From: Aphidius gifuensis
Taxonomy: Eukaryota; Arthropoda; Insecta; Hymenoptera; Braconidae
Assembly (NCBI RefSeq): GCF_014905175.1
Contig: NC_057793.1
Span: forward strand, 1,302,001-1,366,000
Length of the DNA: 64,000 nucleotides
Direction: 5' to 3'
In this document: piece by piece, positions 1 to 13,100 of the stretch
Layout: each line of letters starts with the position of its first letter
Position numbering within the stretch: the first letter of the stretch is position 1
Made by a program: the position numbers and the translations under genes
The notes under the pieces: generated by a model
Told to the model about the DNA's origin: nothing
Seen by the model: the letters and a program-made list of their open reading frames with translations, nothing else
Database searches by the model: none

Positions 1-733
1 TTATAAATAACCATCACTTTCTCACGTGTGAAATTATTTAAAAAATTTTTTCAACTTAAAAACCAAATAAACGAAAGTCATTTGGCTCCCATAGACATAA
101 TTATTTTCCATCCTGTCTTTATATTTTCGACCTTGCAAAAAATAGTATAACGTCACATTTTAGTATCTAATTTTTTAATTATTTTTTTTATTCAACAGGA
201 ATGAAAGTGTGAGAAATAATTCATGTACACAATTAAGAAAAGAAAATTGTTGCAAAAAAAAAAAAAGATCATGTAAATTGAGAAAGTATTTTTATTTGAT
301 TAATATATTTGTATAACATATTAATATAAATATTAATTAAATTAATTATACTAATGATACATGATTCGATGAAGAAAATAAAAAGAGAAAAAAAAAAAAC
401 CACGCATTTATTTATGACATTTAAAAAGCCATATAGATTATACTGTGAAAATTAATTTGAAAGTTTTTTGGATCTACGAAATAACGATTAAGGTCGTGTA
501 ATAAATTTCGATGATAATATATTTAAATGTAGCACCATGATGTAGCCAACACATGTTGATGATGTTGATGATTGAAGTAGAAAGGTTATTTTTCTGCATA
601 ATCATTTAATCATCAAATTTTTCTGCATCCATTTCTCGTTAATATCAGCGAGATCTCATTAAAATCAATGAAACTTTTATCCTTACAATATTCCCATCTG
701 TTTAGAAATATAAACGACATTGATTATTTGAAT
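1..733. other. AT-rich flank, 3' side of the lipase gene
   Basis: No convincing coding region is visible. The lipase gene on the minus strand ends at 734, so part of this stretch should be its 3' untranslated region. The rest is A/T-rich intergenic DNA with homopolymer runs. Confidence 0.5.
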
Positions 734-2761
734 TTACAATTTATTAACTTCTTCAATTGAATACCTATTTCCTTGACGATCTTCTAGTGTTAATTTGTTA
801 AAATATAAATTCAATGAACGTGGTCTTTTTGTTGTAACATCATCCTCATTATCAAATTTCGATTGGTACCAAATTTTTCCTTCAATTTCATTTATTTTAT
901 CATCAAGAGATCCATAATTAACTGCTGATATGTCATGCAATATTGACTGAGCATCATTTCTATCATTTAAACTTGAAATAAAAAATTCAATAATTTATTT
1001 CTTATTAGCTCCAATATAATACTAAACTTACTTGCAAATAATTTTAAATAAAGTCGTTGAATTTCTAATATTTATTTGTAAAAACAATGTACCAATTGTT
1101 CTCAAAGGATTATTTGATGTGACAACAGAAGCTCTTACTGGATCACCTTAAATTAAAAATATAAATTACAATATTTAAAATATAAGAAATATATTTTTTT
1201 CTTGTATTTACCACAATATGGTGACTGATGTGTTGTAGCAAGATAATAAATTCCACGTGATCCACGACTTGCTGAAATACCCATTTCTTGACTTGGCTTA
1301 TTATCATCAACATGTGGAAAACAATTACCATCAAAAAAATCAGCAACACCTTGATTACATGACCACGCTGTAAATTTACATTTACCAAATTGACTTTTTA
1401 AACTTTCAACAAATAATTCCCATGATCTTGAATGACTGCATGCTATTTTATTGTCCAGAACATCCTCTGATAAAAATAAACAAACAAACATTTACCATAA
1501 ACAAAAACTTTCAATTTTAATTTCTATTCATTTACCATGAAAGTGACCATATACAACTGAATTTTTAACATCAGTACATCCTGGTTGTTCTCTTCCTCCT
1601 GTTGAATAACAAATAAAAAATTAATTAATTAAAAAAAAACGATAATTTCCATGATAGATATTAACCATTTGGAAAAAAATCAACATGTCCAATTGGACGT
1701 AGAAGACCAAAACCATCAGTAAATATTTCCGATCCATCAGTATGAATAACATCAACAAATTCAGCATCAGATGAATCTAATTTTCTTGATTTTTCACGTA
1801 ATATATGATGACGAAAAAATGGTGATGCTGGATCAAGTCCCGTTATACGTCCCAACAGTAAATTTTTTTTTTTCAACACTTCAGATGCACAACCAGCAAC
1901 ATGTGCACCAAGACTAAAACCAATGATGTGGATTTTATTTGGTGATGTTCCCATATTTATTGCATCTAATAAAATTAATGACAATTGACGACCAACAAGT
2001 TCTGTATTAGCAACAGCTGCTTGATAACTTGTTCCAGCTCCTTTTGTCCAATCTAAAATAATTACATTTGCATCTTCCTGTAGAAATAATTAAATATAGC
2101 ACACATACACAATTAACACATAATTTTTTTGATTGTTTAAATGATTATTTTACCAAATCAAGCAATGAATTAACACCATTCAATGCTCCATTTGATCCAC
2201 TTCCTTTAAAACCATGGATTATAATTTTTAATGATTTACTTGAATTAAATTTTGAATTTATCATTGATCTTTGATCATCGTAGTATACCAATTCATGTGG
2301 TACATCATTATTATCACGTGTTTTTCTGGTGTATAATAAAAATTTCGTTTGAATTACACTTGGATCTTCTGGTCTACGTTTCAGGGTCAAATGAGCTGGT
2401 GGATCAGCAAAACAGCCAACTAAATCTACAACAATTGATCAACACTTTCAGCAATTATTTAACATAAATAAATACCACTTGATGGAAAAATTTAAACACA
2501 GTATTATAATAGATGTAGATTTAATTTTTAATCAACTTACCGAAACATATTTTTGGCTTCAGCTCATCTCGAACACGACGTCCTATCATTCGATTACGTC
2601 TCGCTAATGAATGTACTATAAAAATTAATTTACAAAATAAATAAATAATAAAATTATTAATTTTTTTTTAAATATACTTAACTGCTTTGTTGAATACCAG
2701 ATATTAAATTAATTTCCAACAATATTATCATAATAATATTGTAAAAATTAAACTTTCTCAT
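734..2761 (-). CDS. Pancreatic-type lipase (secreted, lipase family PF00151)
   Basis: Eight exons join in one frame to a 502-residue protein: 2683-2761, 2541-2615, 2154-2425, 1666-2077, 1536-1598, 1212-1466, 1032-1146 and 734-971. It starts with a hydrophobic signal peptide (MRKFNFYNII...). The alpha/beta-hydrolase core has a full catalytic triad: Ser197 in GFSLGAHVAG, Asp224 in GLDPASP and His312 in ACSHSRS. The last ~120 residues sit where vertebrate pancreatic lipases have a PLAT-like C-terminal domain, so this is a long-form enzyme rather than the ~340-residue insect phospholipase A1 type. From family knowledge it should hydrolyse tri- or diacylglycerol or phospholipid outside the cell, for example in gut or haemolymph. 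The exact substrate cannot be read from sequence. All introns are short GT-AG introns. Confidence 0.9.
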
Positions 2762-5700
2762 CTTGATAAATTTTTTTTTTATTTTCTTTGATCAATCTAA
2801 ATGGTTGTTTCAAATTAACTTGTAATGCTTGACCTTTATTAAGTAGTATTATGTTTTATCCAAATTGAATTGTTTTTTAAATTTTCTATCAACAATGAGA
2901 CACAAGTTAGAAGTTGTTTCTAGCAGAGTTGCAATGTTTCTATACGTACCGTTACAAAATTTACCTCATCCACGTCACGCAGTTGAATTTCATTACGTAA
3001 AATCAGTGTGTCAAAACAAAAATCCACTTGAAATAAATATTAACAATTATTAAAATCCTATAAATATATTGCCATAAATAAAATATATAATATCGATATA
3101 ATTATAATTTTTTTTGAAAGTTTCTTCCTTTTTTTTTCTATCATCGTAATCATCTGCTACTTAAGTATGATTGATAGGTATGTTTTTTATTTATTTATAT
3201 TTTAAATTATTTAAAATTGATGCGTGTGATTGATGCATAACACTTTCTCCACCTGTCGTTATGTTTATGATGTAATTTTTTTTTGAGAAGATAATTTAAA
3301 AGATTACTTTGTCAGTCACCTTTCACTGTGTGTCATAAAAACGGCTATTCTTTATTTTTTTTAAATTCTAATTTTTCATATTTAAATTTAATTGTTAAGA
3401 AGGAGAATGAAAAAATTGAGCTACAGGAAATGTTGAAAAATTATAATAACTATTAATTTTATTTTTTGAGTAACTTACCAGGATGTTACAAGAAAATATT
3501 GCACTTTAGGTTGATGCAGTTTGTGTGAAACTGCAGTCGATGCTAGTTGCATGTCTGCTCTACAAAAAAAAAGAAAAACAAACCAGTTTCAAGATCTACT
3601 TGCTGGATCAATTGAAACACTTGGATCTTCTTAATAATAATAAGCAAAAATTCGATTAAAAAAATTATAATTAGACAATTGTTATAACATATTCATTTTA
3701 TTTTTTTTTTCATTTTTTTAATATATATTTATACTCCTTATCATAGACATAAATTTATATGTATGGCAGCATATTATTATGACATTTTTATTTGTTTATA
3801 ATAAGTGAAGAGTGAAATGATAGAATGACTCTTTCTTTCATCATACATTTTAAACTTTTTTATTTTTAATTTTACCGAATATATTTTTTTATATATGACT
3901 CATTGTTTGATTCGCACATTTATACGTTTATACTTTTGTCTGTTTTATTTTAAATATTTTTAGTGGTTTTATTTTTTTTTTTTCAAACCACATTTGGATG
4001 ATGTCGTTTTTGGTTTTATTATTTTTATATCGAGATTTAATTTATTTTTATTTTCAAGTCCATTTTTTTTATATGGTCTTGGTGATTCATATATATATTT
4101 TTATTTTTTCATTTTAAATTCTGTTTTCGATTAATTGCACAATCCACACGCATGAAAATTTATCCACCGAGTATTCTGTATTTTTTTTTTTTTTTTTTAA
4201 TATATATTTTATATATATTTTGTATTTTTTTTTATATTTTTTTTTTCTAATTAAAATATTTATTATTTTCAAATAATTTTTATTATCTAATAACGATTAA
4301 TGCAACTTTTTATTAATTTTATTTTGAAAATTAGAAAAATACTCGTATTGGGAGCCCCATCCGTTATCGCATCTTGTAACGAGTCTTTTTTTAAATTCAA
4401 TTTTTTTTTTTTTTTTTTTTATTTTATCCACCATATAGTTGACGGAATTACGGGGCTTTAAATTAATTGGAATCCATAGAATATATATTTATTTAGGTCA
4501 TGAATTATAATAATTTATTTTAAATTTTTTTTAAATATAAATTTAATTCAACACAGTTAGAGAAAAATCTAGAGGAAAAAAAAAATATTTTTTTTTTTTG
4601 TTTCTATACAATAAAATGATCTAACAATTTAAATATTTAATTTGAAAAAATTGACTACAGATTTTGTCGTTATAATTTATCTAAAATTATCTAATTATTT
4701 TTCTAATTTTGGATATCGAGTTTTTTAATTTTTCAATTGACCGAATTTTTATTTTTTAAATATAATATTTCTTATGAGAAATAGTCAAACTCAATAATTC
4801 GTATATTCAATTGTTTATAATTATTTTTATTTTTTATTAATTATTAATTATAATAGCACCGTTTCCAAAAATTCCTATTACGCGCAATAATTTACTCCTT
4901 TTCATGCGACAATTTATTCTCAACAAATTAATTAAAAATAAAAAAATATTAATTAATAAATTAATGTGAAAAAATTATCATTAAATGCGCCAATTATATT
5001 CTACAATACGTGGAGACGGTTTTTTCATAAAATTTTTTTAAAAAACAATCAACAAAAAAACCAACAATTTATTTTTAAAAAAATTTTTCAAAATTATCTT
5101 TTGCGCTTTGCTATTTTACTACACATATTAGTAATTATTAATTAATTATTTTCATTTATTTATTTAATTATTTATTCATCTATTTATTTATTTATTCATT
5201 TATTTATTCATTTATTTTTTTTATTTATTTTAATCGATTAATTGTAAGAGCACTCATAGTCGTCTCTACCTACACATCTCAATTATTTTTTTTTTTTCAT
5301 TTTACTCAATCAATCAATCTTAACTATCTGATTAAATTTTTTTCTATATATAATATATTATTTATTTATCTTGAATATTAAGCATGACACTTTTGCATGC
5401 CTTGCATTTATTTAATTATAAATTTCGTCGCGACAGAACTCTCGGTGGATGAATTTTTTTTTTTTTTTCGTTTCAGATTAATCATTTTCACAATATTACA
5501 TTAATTAGCATTTCATATTAATATTTATATTTAATTTACATAATTTTCATGTAAATACTGATAAATGTAATGACGTTTTGAAAAAAAAAAAAAAAAACAA
5601 ATTATACTATTATTATAATTAAATATTTTTTCTTCAATTCTCGTTGGTGAAAGACAGTTACGATGATTAACAATTTATGCGTAAATAAATTTTCGATAAT

Positions 5701-8700
5701 TTATTTATTACAATGACTTGATGATGATTTAATTTATGATTATTTATTTTTTTTTTTAAATTTATTAATCATCGATCATTATGACGCGTAAATTATTTAT
5801 AATATTTATTACTTTTTTATTTATTTTTCTTGACAAAGTTTAACATTGTTGATGATATTTTTTTATTTTTTTTTTCTCTTTTTATTAATTTGTTATTTTA
5901 AAACATTTTGCGGGGTCACTTGTCACATATTTTATTGGCCCTTTAATTGATACGATACATGACAAGAGGAAGAGGCCAATTTTTTATTATTTATTTTTTT
6001 AAATTAACTATTCTTTGTTGTTGATTTTACATTTATTTTTTTTTCCAATATGGAGCACACTCTTTCACTCGTATTAATTATGATAATGATGATGATGATG
6101 ATGATTATGACGACAATGATAATGATCAATGATATATATTTATAAAAAAAAAAAAAATGATTATTGTGATATTTATTGCAAATTCACGACGACAAATAAA
6201 TTGCCTACTTTTTTTTATTTTATTTTATTATTTTTCCTCATTATTTAAATAATTTTTTTTAATTATTATTTTTCTTTCATTCTCGTTCATTTTATTTCAG
6301 TCAATTTATCAATTAAAACATACGAAATTTCAGTCCAATAAATTAATTTATTATTAGGCCATTATTTTCATCGCCAATTTTACATTTTTAAATTATTTTT
6401 TTCTCTTTGCGTTGATGATTTTCATGTAACAATAATTAACGAACAAATTAATCATGAAATTTTTTTTTTGTATAAATTATTGTCGTTATAACAGTATAAA
6501 TAATAGCTAATTATAAAAAATAAAATTGACAATATATTGAGTGTTAAAAAATGAAGAAAAAAAATATTTAAAAAAGAAAATTGAGAGCTTTATTTGGCGG
6601 TTAATTTATTTCGTAAAAAAAAAAACGAAAAAGTTAAATAAATTATTATTATTATTCGTTATGTGTCATCGAGACAATTATTTTTTTTTGTTAATTTTTT
6701 CATTCGGTAATTGTTATCGTCATCAATTATCACAAAAAATTTATTCGCAATAGGCCCACGTTAATGCCGTTATATTTTAATAAATTACATTTTTTATTGT
6801 TTTTTTTTTCATTTATTTTTTAAAAAACTTGCCCGTCATCAGTGATATGTGGGATCATCTTAATTAAGGTATCAACTTCTTATTTAATTTGAAAAAAAAA
6901 CAAAAACACAATTATATTTATTTGCTAATATTTTTTTTGTTTATCAAATATTCTATCATCATCATTCATTATACTCAATTTTTTTCGAATTCAATTATTT
7001 TTATTTTTTCTTTTCATCGATATGCGACATTCATTAATTTTTTTTAAATAACAATTCAATCATTTTTAATTTGATAAATTAGCTCTTTATATTAATTACG
7101 AGACTGCGGTATTATTTAATTTTTTTTTGTTATTGTTTTTTGATAAAATACACTGGATAAAACGTAGGCAGATATGTATTAGAGTAAATTTTTATAGGGA
7201 AAAAGGAGGCACGTATAAAAGCTGAATATTATATATGGATTTTTAAATTGTTTTTTTTTTTTGCCAAATTTAGCTTTTTATATTTGTATATAATATATAG
7301 GTTTTTTAATTAATTTATTCATTACACAATTCATATAGCCTGAAAGAATTTTTAGCGTACGACACTGATAACTTTTTATTTTTTAAAATTTAATTCAATT
7401 ATCTGCAAGCGAATATTCAATGAAAAACATATATCAATTGTTACCTTGTTTTTTAAACTTTTCAATGTCTTATTTATTTTTATTATAAACAATTCAGTAT
7501 GACAAACGTGGTCCATCGTATATCAATTATATAAATATACGTTAAAAAATACTACGAATTAACTGCAATAATTTATCGAAAAAAATTCATTTCAATTTTT
7601 TTTTTTTTTATTCCATTTATCGATATACATTATTTTTATTCGTATCGATTAATATTATTCATTTTTGTTTTTTTAATAATTTTAAATCGATCTGCCACGT
7701 AACTTTCTCATTATTTATTATTTTTTTTTTTTCAATAATTTATTTATCAATTGCATATTAAATGGCATTAAGGTCATAAAAAATTATATTTATGTTTTCT
7801 TTTGCGTAATATTTTTAGCTGAACTTGTAATTTATTTATTTATTTTTTTAATTGCTCATTTGTTCATTCATTAATTAATCATTTATTTTTTTTATTATTA
7901 AATGTCTATCTTTATTATTAATTCGAATTAATGTTTAATTTTCAAGTGACAAAACAAATTATTTACTTGCTTTTTTTTTCATTATATTCAAACAATTTTT
8001 TTAATTATTATTTTTATTATTTTTTTATTATTATTATTCAGTTCAACATAATGGGGATTTGGCTTATAAAGAATTATCAATTCGGACCACATGATTTTGG
8101 GTAAATTGAAAATGTGCGCTCTCAATGTAGACTTACTTATATTTAAAATAAAAAAATTTGTTTTATCAAAAGATTATTCATTGACCCAATAAAAAAGAGG
8201 AGAAACAAATAATTAAAAAATTACGGCAGTGTGCATTCTCGTATTATTTCATTCAGTAAATTTTTTTTTTTTTTTTTTCAATTTTAAATTCTTTAAAATT
8301 CGCTCTTTATTCATTCATGTATCATTATTATTATTAACGTATTGTTTATAAATTTATTTAAATATTTTTGTTTTTCAATTAAGACAGTCACAGTATATTG
8401 AATTAAAATTCAATGAAAATATATTATAATAAAAATAAAAGAAAAATTATTTAAAGTAAAATAAAGTAATAATTATAATAATTTTTTATAAATAATAGTA
8501 ATTATTAACAAAAACCCGCACAGATAATATTTAAGGAAATAAAACATTTACAACTTTGAATAATTATCTAAAAAAATTTTTCTACACAATTTAATTAACA
8601 TTCAAGTACTATACAACAATAACAGTTTTGTTTAAATTTTTTTTTTTTTAATTTATATAATTATTAATAATAATTAAATCTAACTGTGCGGATTTAATTT

Positions 8701-10146
8701 ACAATAATTGGAATATTTTAAAATACATTCCATTTCATACATCAAAACTGTCAATTCATTATTTTTTTATTTTTAATTTATAATAATACTGGCTATTATT
8801 GGTTAATTGTTATAGCATTTTTTTTTTTTTCTTATTTATTTTCTATTGTTATTATAGTCGTAATAATATGGCAATTATTATTTCTCGGTGATTTTACACA
8901 CAGCATGTCTAACACACAAGAACAGTGAATTTAATTATTTTATTTATTTACTCTTTGTTTTAAATCTATTTGTTATTATTTTTTTATTTCGTTTTTTTTT
9001 TTTACTCAATCAGTTCATATTCTAGTCATATATAATATTTTTTTTTTATATACATTTTTATATATGTATATTAATTGTTATTTTCCATCAAGAAAATTTA
9101 TTTTCATTCAATTTTTAAACTAACATAACAAAACCAGCTGCTAAATATTTTTTTTTTCATTATTTTCTATAAGCCCTTTATTATTTTTTCTATGTATATT
9201 TTCGAAAAGTGCTTGTACCGATTGATACAGAAAAAAAATTAGCCCAGTGTGTTGTTTTTTTTTCTTTCTGTCAATCATCGTTGAGTACTTTTTTTTTTTT
9301 TTTAAATTAATCAACTGGTTTTGGTTCGTTGGATCATCTAGAATCGTCAATAAATTTTTTATTTTATTTTTTTTTCATTAGTCTGTGTATCTATCAATAT
9401 TTTCATTTGAAATTTTATTTTCTTTTTTTAAAATTTTTGTCAATCAAAAATTGTAATTATTGGCAATTTTATTATTTAAATAATATTTGTTTTTTTTTTT
9501 TTACGTTGTACTTGTAGCCAGAGTTGAAAAAAAATTTTTTTTTAAATTATCAGGGTGATTAAAATATACAGAAAATATTTATCAGAAGAATTTCAAGTAT
9601 GAAAATTGTAAAGGTATTTAAAAAAGTGAACAAATTGGTATAAATATTAATATACATATTTTTTTTTTCATGTAGTTTTGTATATAGAAGACGTCATTTC
9701 ATCAAATATATTTATATAAATTGAAAAAAGTATTTAAAAATGTGTCAATAGTTTATCAATGAATGATTTTATAAACAATAAATAGTAAAAATAAAATTAT
9801 TCAAAAAAATGATTAGTGGTCGATAGCTGTGTAATGCGATGTAATTAAAAGCGTTTTTGTTTTCTTATTACCTCAATAATTATCTTTTAAAAAAAATTAT
9901 CTTTGATGGTAATTAACGTGTTTATAATTACACCAATTATAATTACTTTTATAATGATAATTTTACTATTTATACGAACCATCAATTTTATATTAACAAT
10001 AAATTTCTATCTGTTAATTTTTTTTTTTCCATCGAGTTTTAATTTTGTTTAAATTGTATATTAATTTTCAAATTATTGTTATTATCGTACTTACATTAAA
10101 CGTATGTCCCATCGTTGTTTAATTAATCTTTTAAATATAAATATAA
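2762..10146. other. 7.4-kb AT-rich intergenic region
   Basis: Almost pure A/T sequence with many poly-T/poly-A runs, low-complexity ATTT repeats (about 5150-5230) and a GATGAT microsatellite near 6080-6110. The short ORFs are lysine/phenylalanine/isoleucine-rich chance frames. The only exon-like island I see is at 3479-3559 (listed separately). The part next to 10147 should contain the syd-1 3' untranslated region. Confidence 0.55.
3479..3559 (-). other. Orphan exon-like island, possible lipase 5' UTR exon
   Basis: An 81-bp island of ordinary base composition in very AT-rich DNA. On the minus strand a TTTGTAG acceptor precedes it and a consensus GTAAGT donor follows it. It holds an ATG that stays open to the donor (starts MQLASTAVSHK). 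Spliced onto lipase exon 2 it would be out of frame. The likeliest role is therefore a non-coding first exon spliced upstream of the lipase start at 2761. It could also be an exon of an unseen gene. Confidence 0.3.
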
Positions 10147-13100
10147 TTATGAATTATTTCTTTTTGATATGAGATCATCATCACTTGCTTCAATATCAGC
10201 ATCACCACCTCTTTCACGTTCATCAAGTTGTTGATGATTATTTCCTTCTTCGGTATCAACACTACTTGTTGGTGTTATTTGTTCAATATTATGAGAATTT
10301 GTCATTGTTGTTGGTGTTGTTGATGATGTTGTTATTGGCATTTTTCCATTGGTCGTTGTTGGTTTTTTCATAATACCACCATTTGTATAATTAACACCAA
10401 TACGATTTGATTTATTAATTGGCTCTGGTGAAACTGACTCTTCACTGCTCGGAGAACCTGGTGATGATACTATTACCTATAATTAAAAACAAATACATCA
10501 ATAAATAAAATATATATTTTTTATTAATTTAATAAACCTACATTTTTTTATTTACCAGTTTCATTTTAAATTACATTTATTTTATTGTGTTGTTATTTTC
10601 ATGTGAAGAAGAAAAAAGTTTTGTGTTTTGTGTATTGCATAACATGCTAAAATAAAAATAATAATAAAAAACACAATGAAGTTAGTAGTACCTGTGCAAG
10701 AAGCGTCGTCTCTGTGCTGTCAGCGATTTGGTAGAGTTGGCAATTTTCGTTTGCTCTGAATAATTTGCCAAAGAAAAAAAGAAAAAACGAAAATCAAAAA
10801 TAACAAATATGTATTTTATTTTTCAAAAAAATTGTCAATAAATGTCTGTGTCTGTAAAACTCGATGTGTTGGAAAAAAAAATCTAAATATTAACTAGTTT
10901 AAAAAAAATAATTCAATAAAAATTAAAAAATAAAAATTCAAAGCGTGTAATATTAATAAAGACAAACAAAAAAAAAGAAATATAAAAATAGCAAGTGTTG
11001 CATGCAAAAAGTAGTGATTGTGTTTCGATTTAGGATTGAAAAAAAAAAATACAATAATAATTTAAAGATAGTGAATAGATGTGAAAATTAAAAATTGAAT
11101 AAATACCTGTCGTGGTTTGATTGGTGGTGGTGGTGGCCGAATTGATGGACCGAATGTTCCTTGTGTTGTAACGGGGGGTTGATTGTGATGAAGTGAGGGT
11201 GGCTGCTGCCAAGGCAGCCCTGTTCGTGTTAATGTGCCCTGATGCATTGGTAATTGATGAGATTGTTGCTGGGAGTTGGGAATATGCTGTTGCTGTTGTT
11301 GTTGCTGATGATGTTGTTGCTGTTGTTGCTGTTGTGATTGATGATGATTGTTGGTAAGACCTACTTGTTGCGTAACTCGTGGAAGTGTTGAAACGACTGT
11401 AGAAATCTTCCGAACTGTCTGTGAAATAACCAGTTGATTACTAAATTCCAACTAGATTTTAAAACGAAATTTTACAAATATTTAAACGAAAACATTACCT
11501 GACTTTACTGGCCAAATTTCAAGAAGATATTTTAGCACAGCAATTGGCTGTTGGAAATCTAAATTTGGTGAATTATCTTCAGCATGAAGCATCAATACTG
11601 GACCAAAACAAACAGCTAAACTTGCTGGTGACATTTTATTACATTGTGATACAACCATTGCCAAATGATCCAATAAATATATCAAAGTACACTGTAGAAA
11701 AAAATAATTAATTAAATAAATATTATGAAAATAATATTTCGCTTTAAAAAAAAAAATACTTACTCTATTAACTTTTGGCAAACAATCAAGAATACTAAAC
11801 ATTAATTTAGCATTTCCTTGTGGATCATCTGGTAAACATACAGCCAATGCATCAACCATCATTTGATAGAGGCACTTTGTAAATAATGGCTCTGGTAATT
11901 CTCTCAAATAATCTTTAAGTACACCAGTTATAACATTAATATCAGGAACATTATCTGGTGATAAATCAACAGATCTAGCATTACGTTCAAATGCCTCACG
12001 TAAAATACGTTTTTTAGTTGCTGAACCACAAAGTCTATATAAACCAATAATATCAAGACCACGTCTTTCAACTTCTTCAATACAACGCCATACAATAATT
12101 GGTACACTTTGAGAATTTGATATTGTTAATGCTGTTGATACACCACCAGGTACACCACCAGTTCTACATTCACGACTAACAACTGTATCAAGATCAACAC
12201 CAAATAATGGTGCAACACGTGTTGCTAATGATACAACTGGTAAACCACGTCGTTTAAATGTTTGATGTGCATCTGTATATTTTAATACTAAATAAAGTGT
12301 ACCACGTGGTTCAACTTTGAGTGCAAGTTTATGTTCTGGACATTCACGTAATAGAGTTGCAAGATGTACTGAACCTTTATAGCATAATTTATGTCTGTGT
12401 TGTGGATCCCATGAATAAACAAGTAAATCAAGTTGACGATTACCAACAAGATCAAGCTCAAATGTCTCATCCCAATCAAACATTAAATCACCAGTACGTA
12501 CAACTGTACGTGCTTTGTGTACTCTATCACATTCAAGTACACAATATAAATCTCTCAAACCACAGCTTCCTAAAATTATTATTATTTATCAATCAATTTT
12601 CTTAATTCTATTTGATGATTAATTTATTTCTTTACCTAAACTTGGTTGACCAGATGGTGTTGATGGTGTTGTTGCAGCTGATGATGATGTTGTTGAACGT
12701 AAACCACGACCAGCCAATAAATGTACCCATAATAATCCACTAACACCACTTGAAAAATCACTACCTCCATTATCAGCAAGTGAACTTAACAATGAACTCG
12801 TTGAACTTGGTGTTCCAACAGTTGGTGGTTTTTCAATTTTATACTTTAAAAAATCTGAAGCACACCAAGCTTCTCAAAATAATGCTTAATATTATCAATA
12901 ATAATATAAAAATAAAAAAAAATAAAAAATTATAAATACCTGCTGGATTAATATCTAATAATCTTGAGTCTTGATTTCTCGTTGGTGTTGGAGTTGGAAT
13001 ACTTCTATTTTGTTCCATTTCTAATAAATTACGTATTCTTCTAACAGATGTTGCACGTTGATTTGCAGCAGCATTTAATGATACTTTTTGATTTGTTAAT

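Noticed and set aside
11030..11212. Thr/Ser-rich minus frame over the syd-1 polyGln exon
   Set aside because: It is a shadow of a CAA/CAG repeat. Only the polyGln/PPPPP frame joins the last exon in phase.
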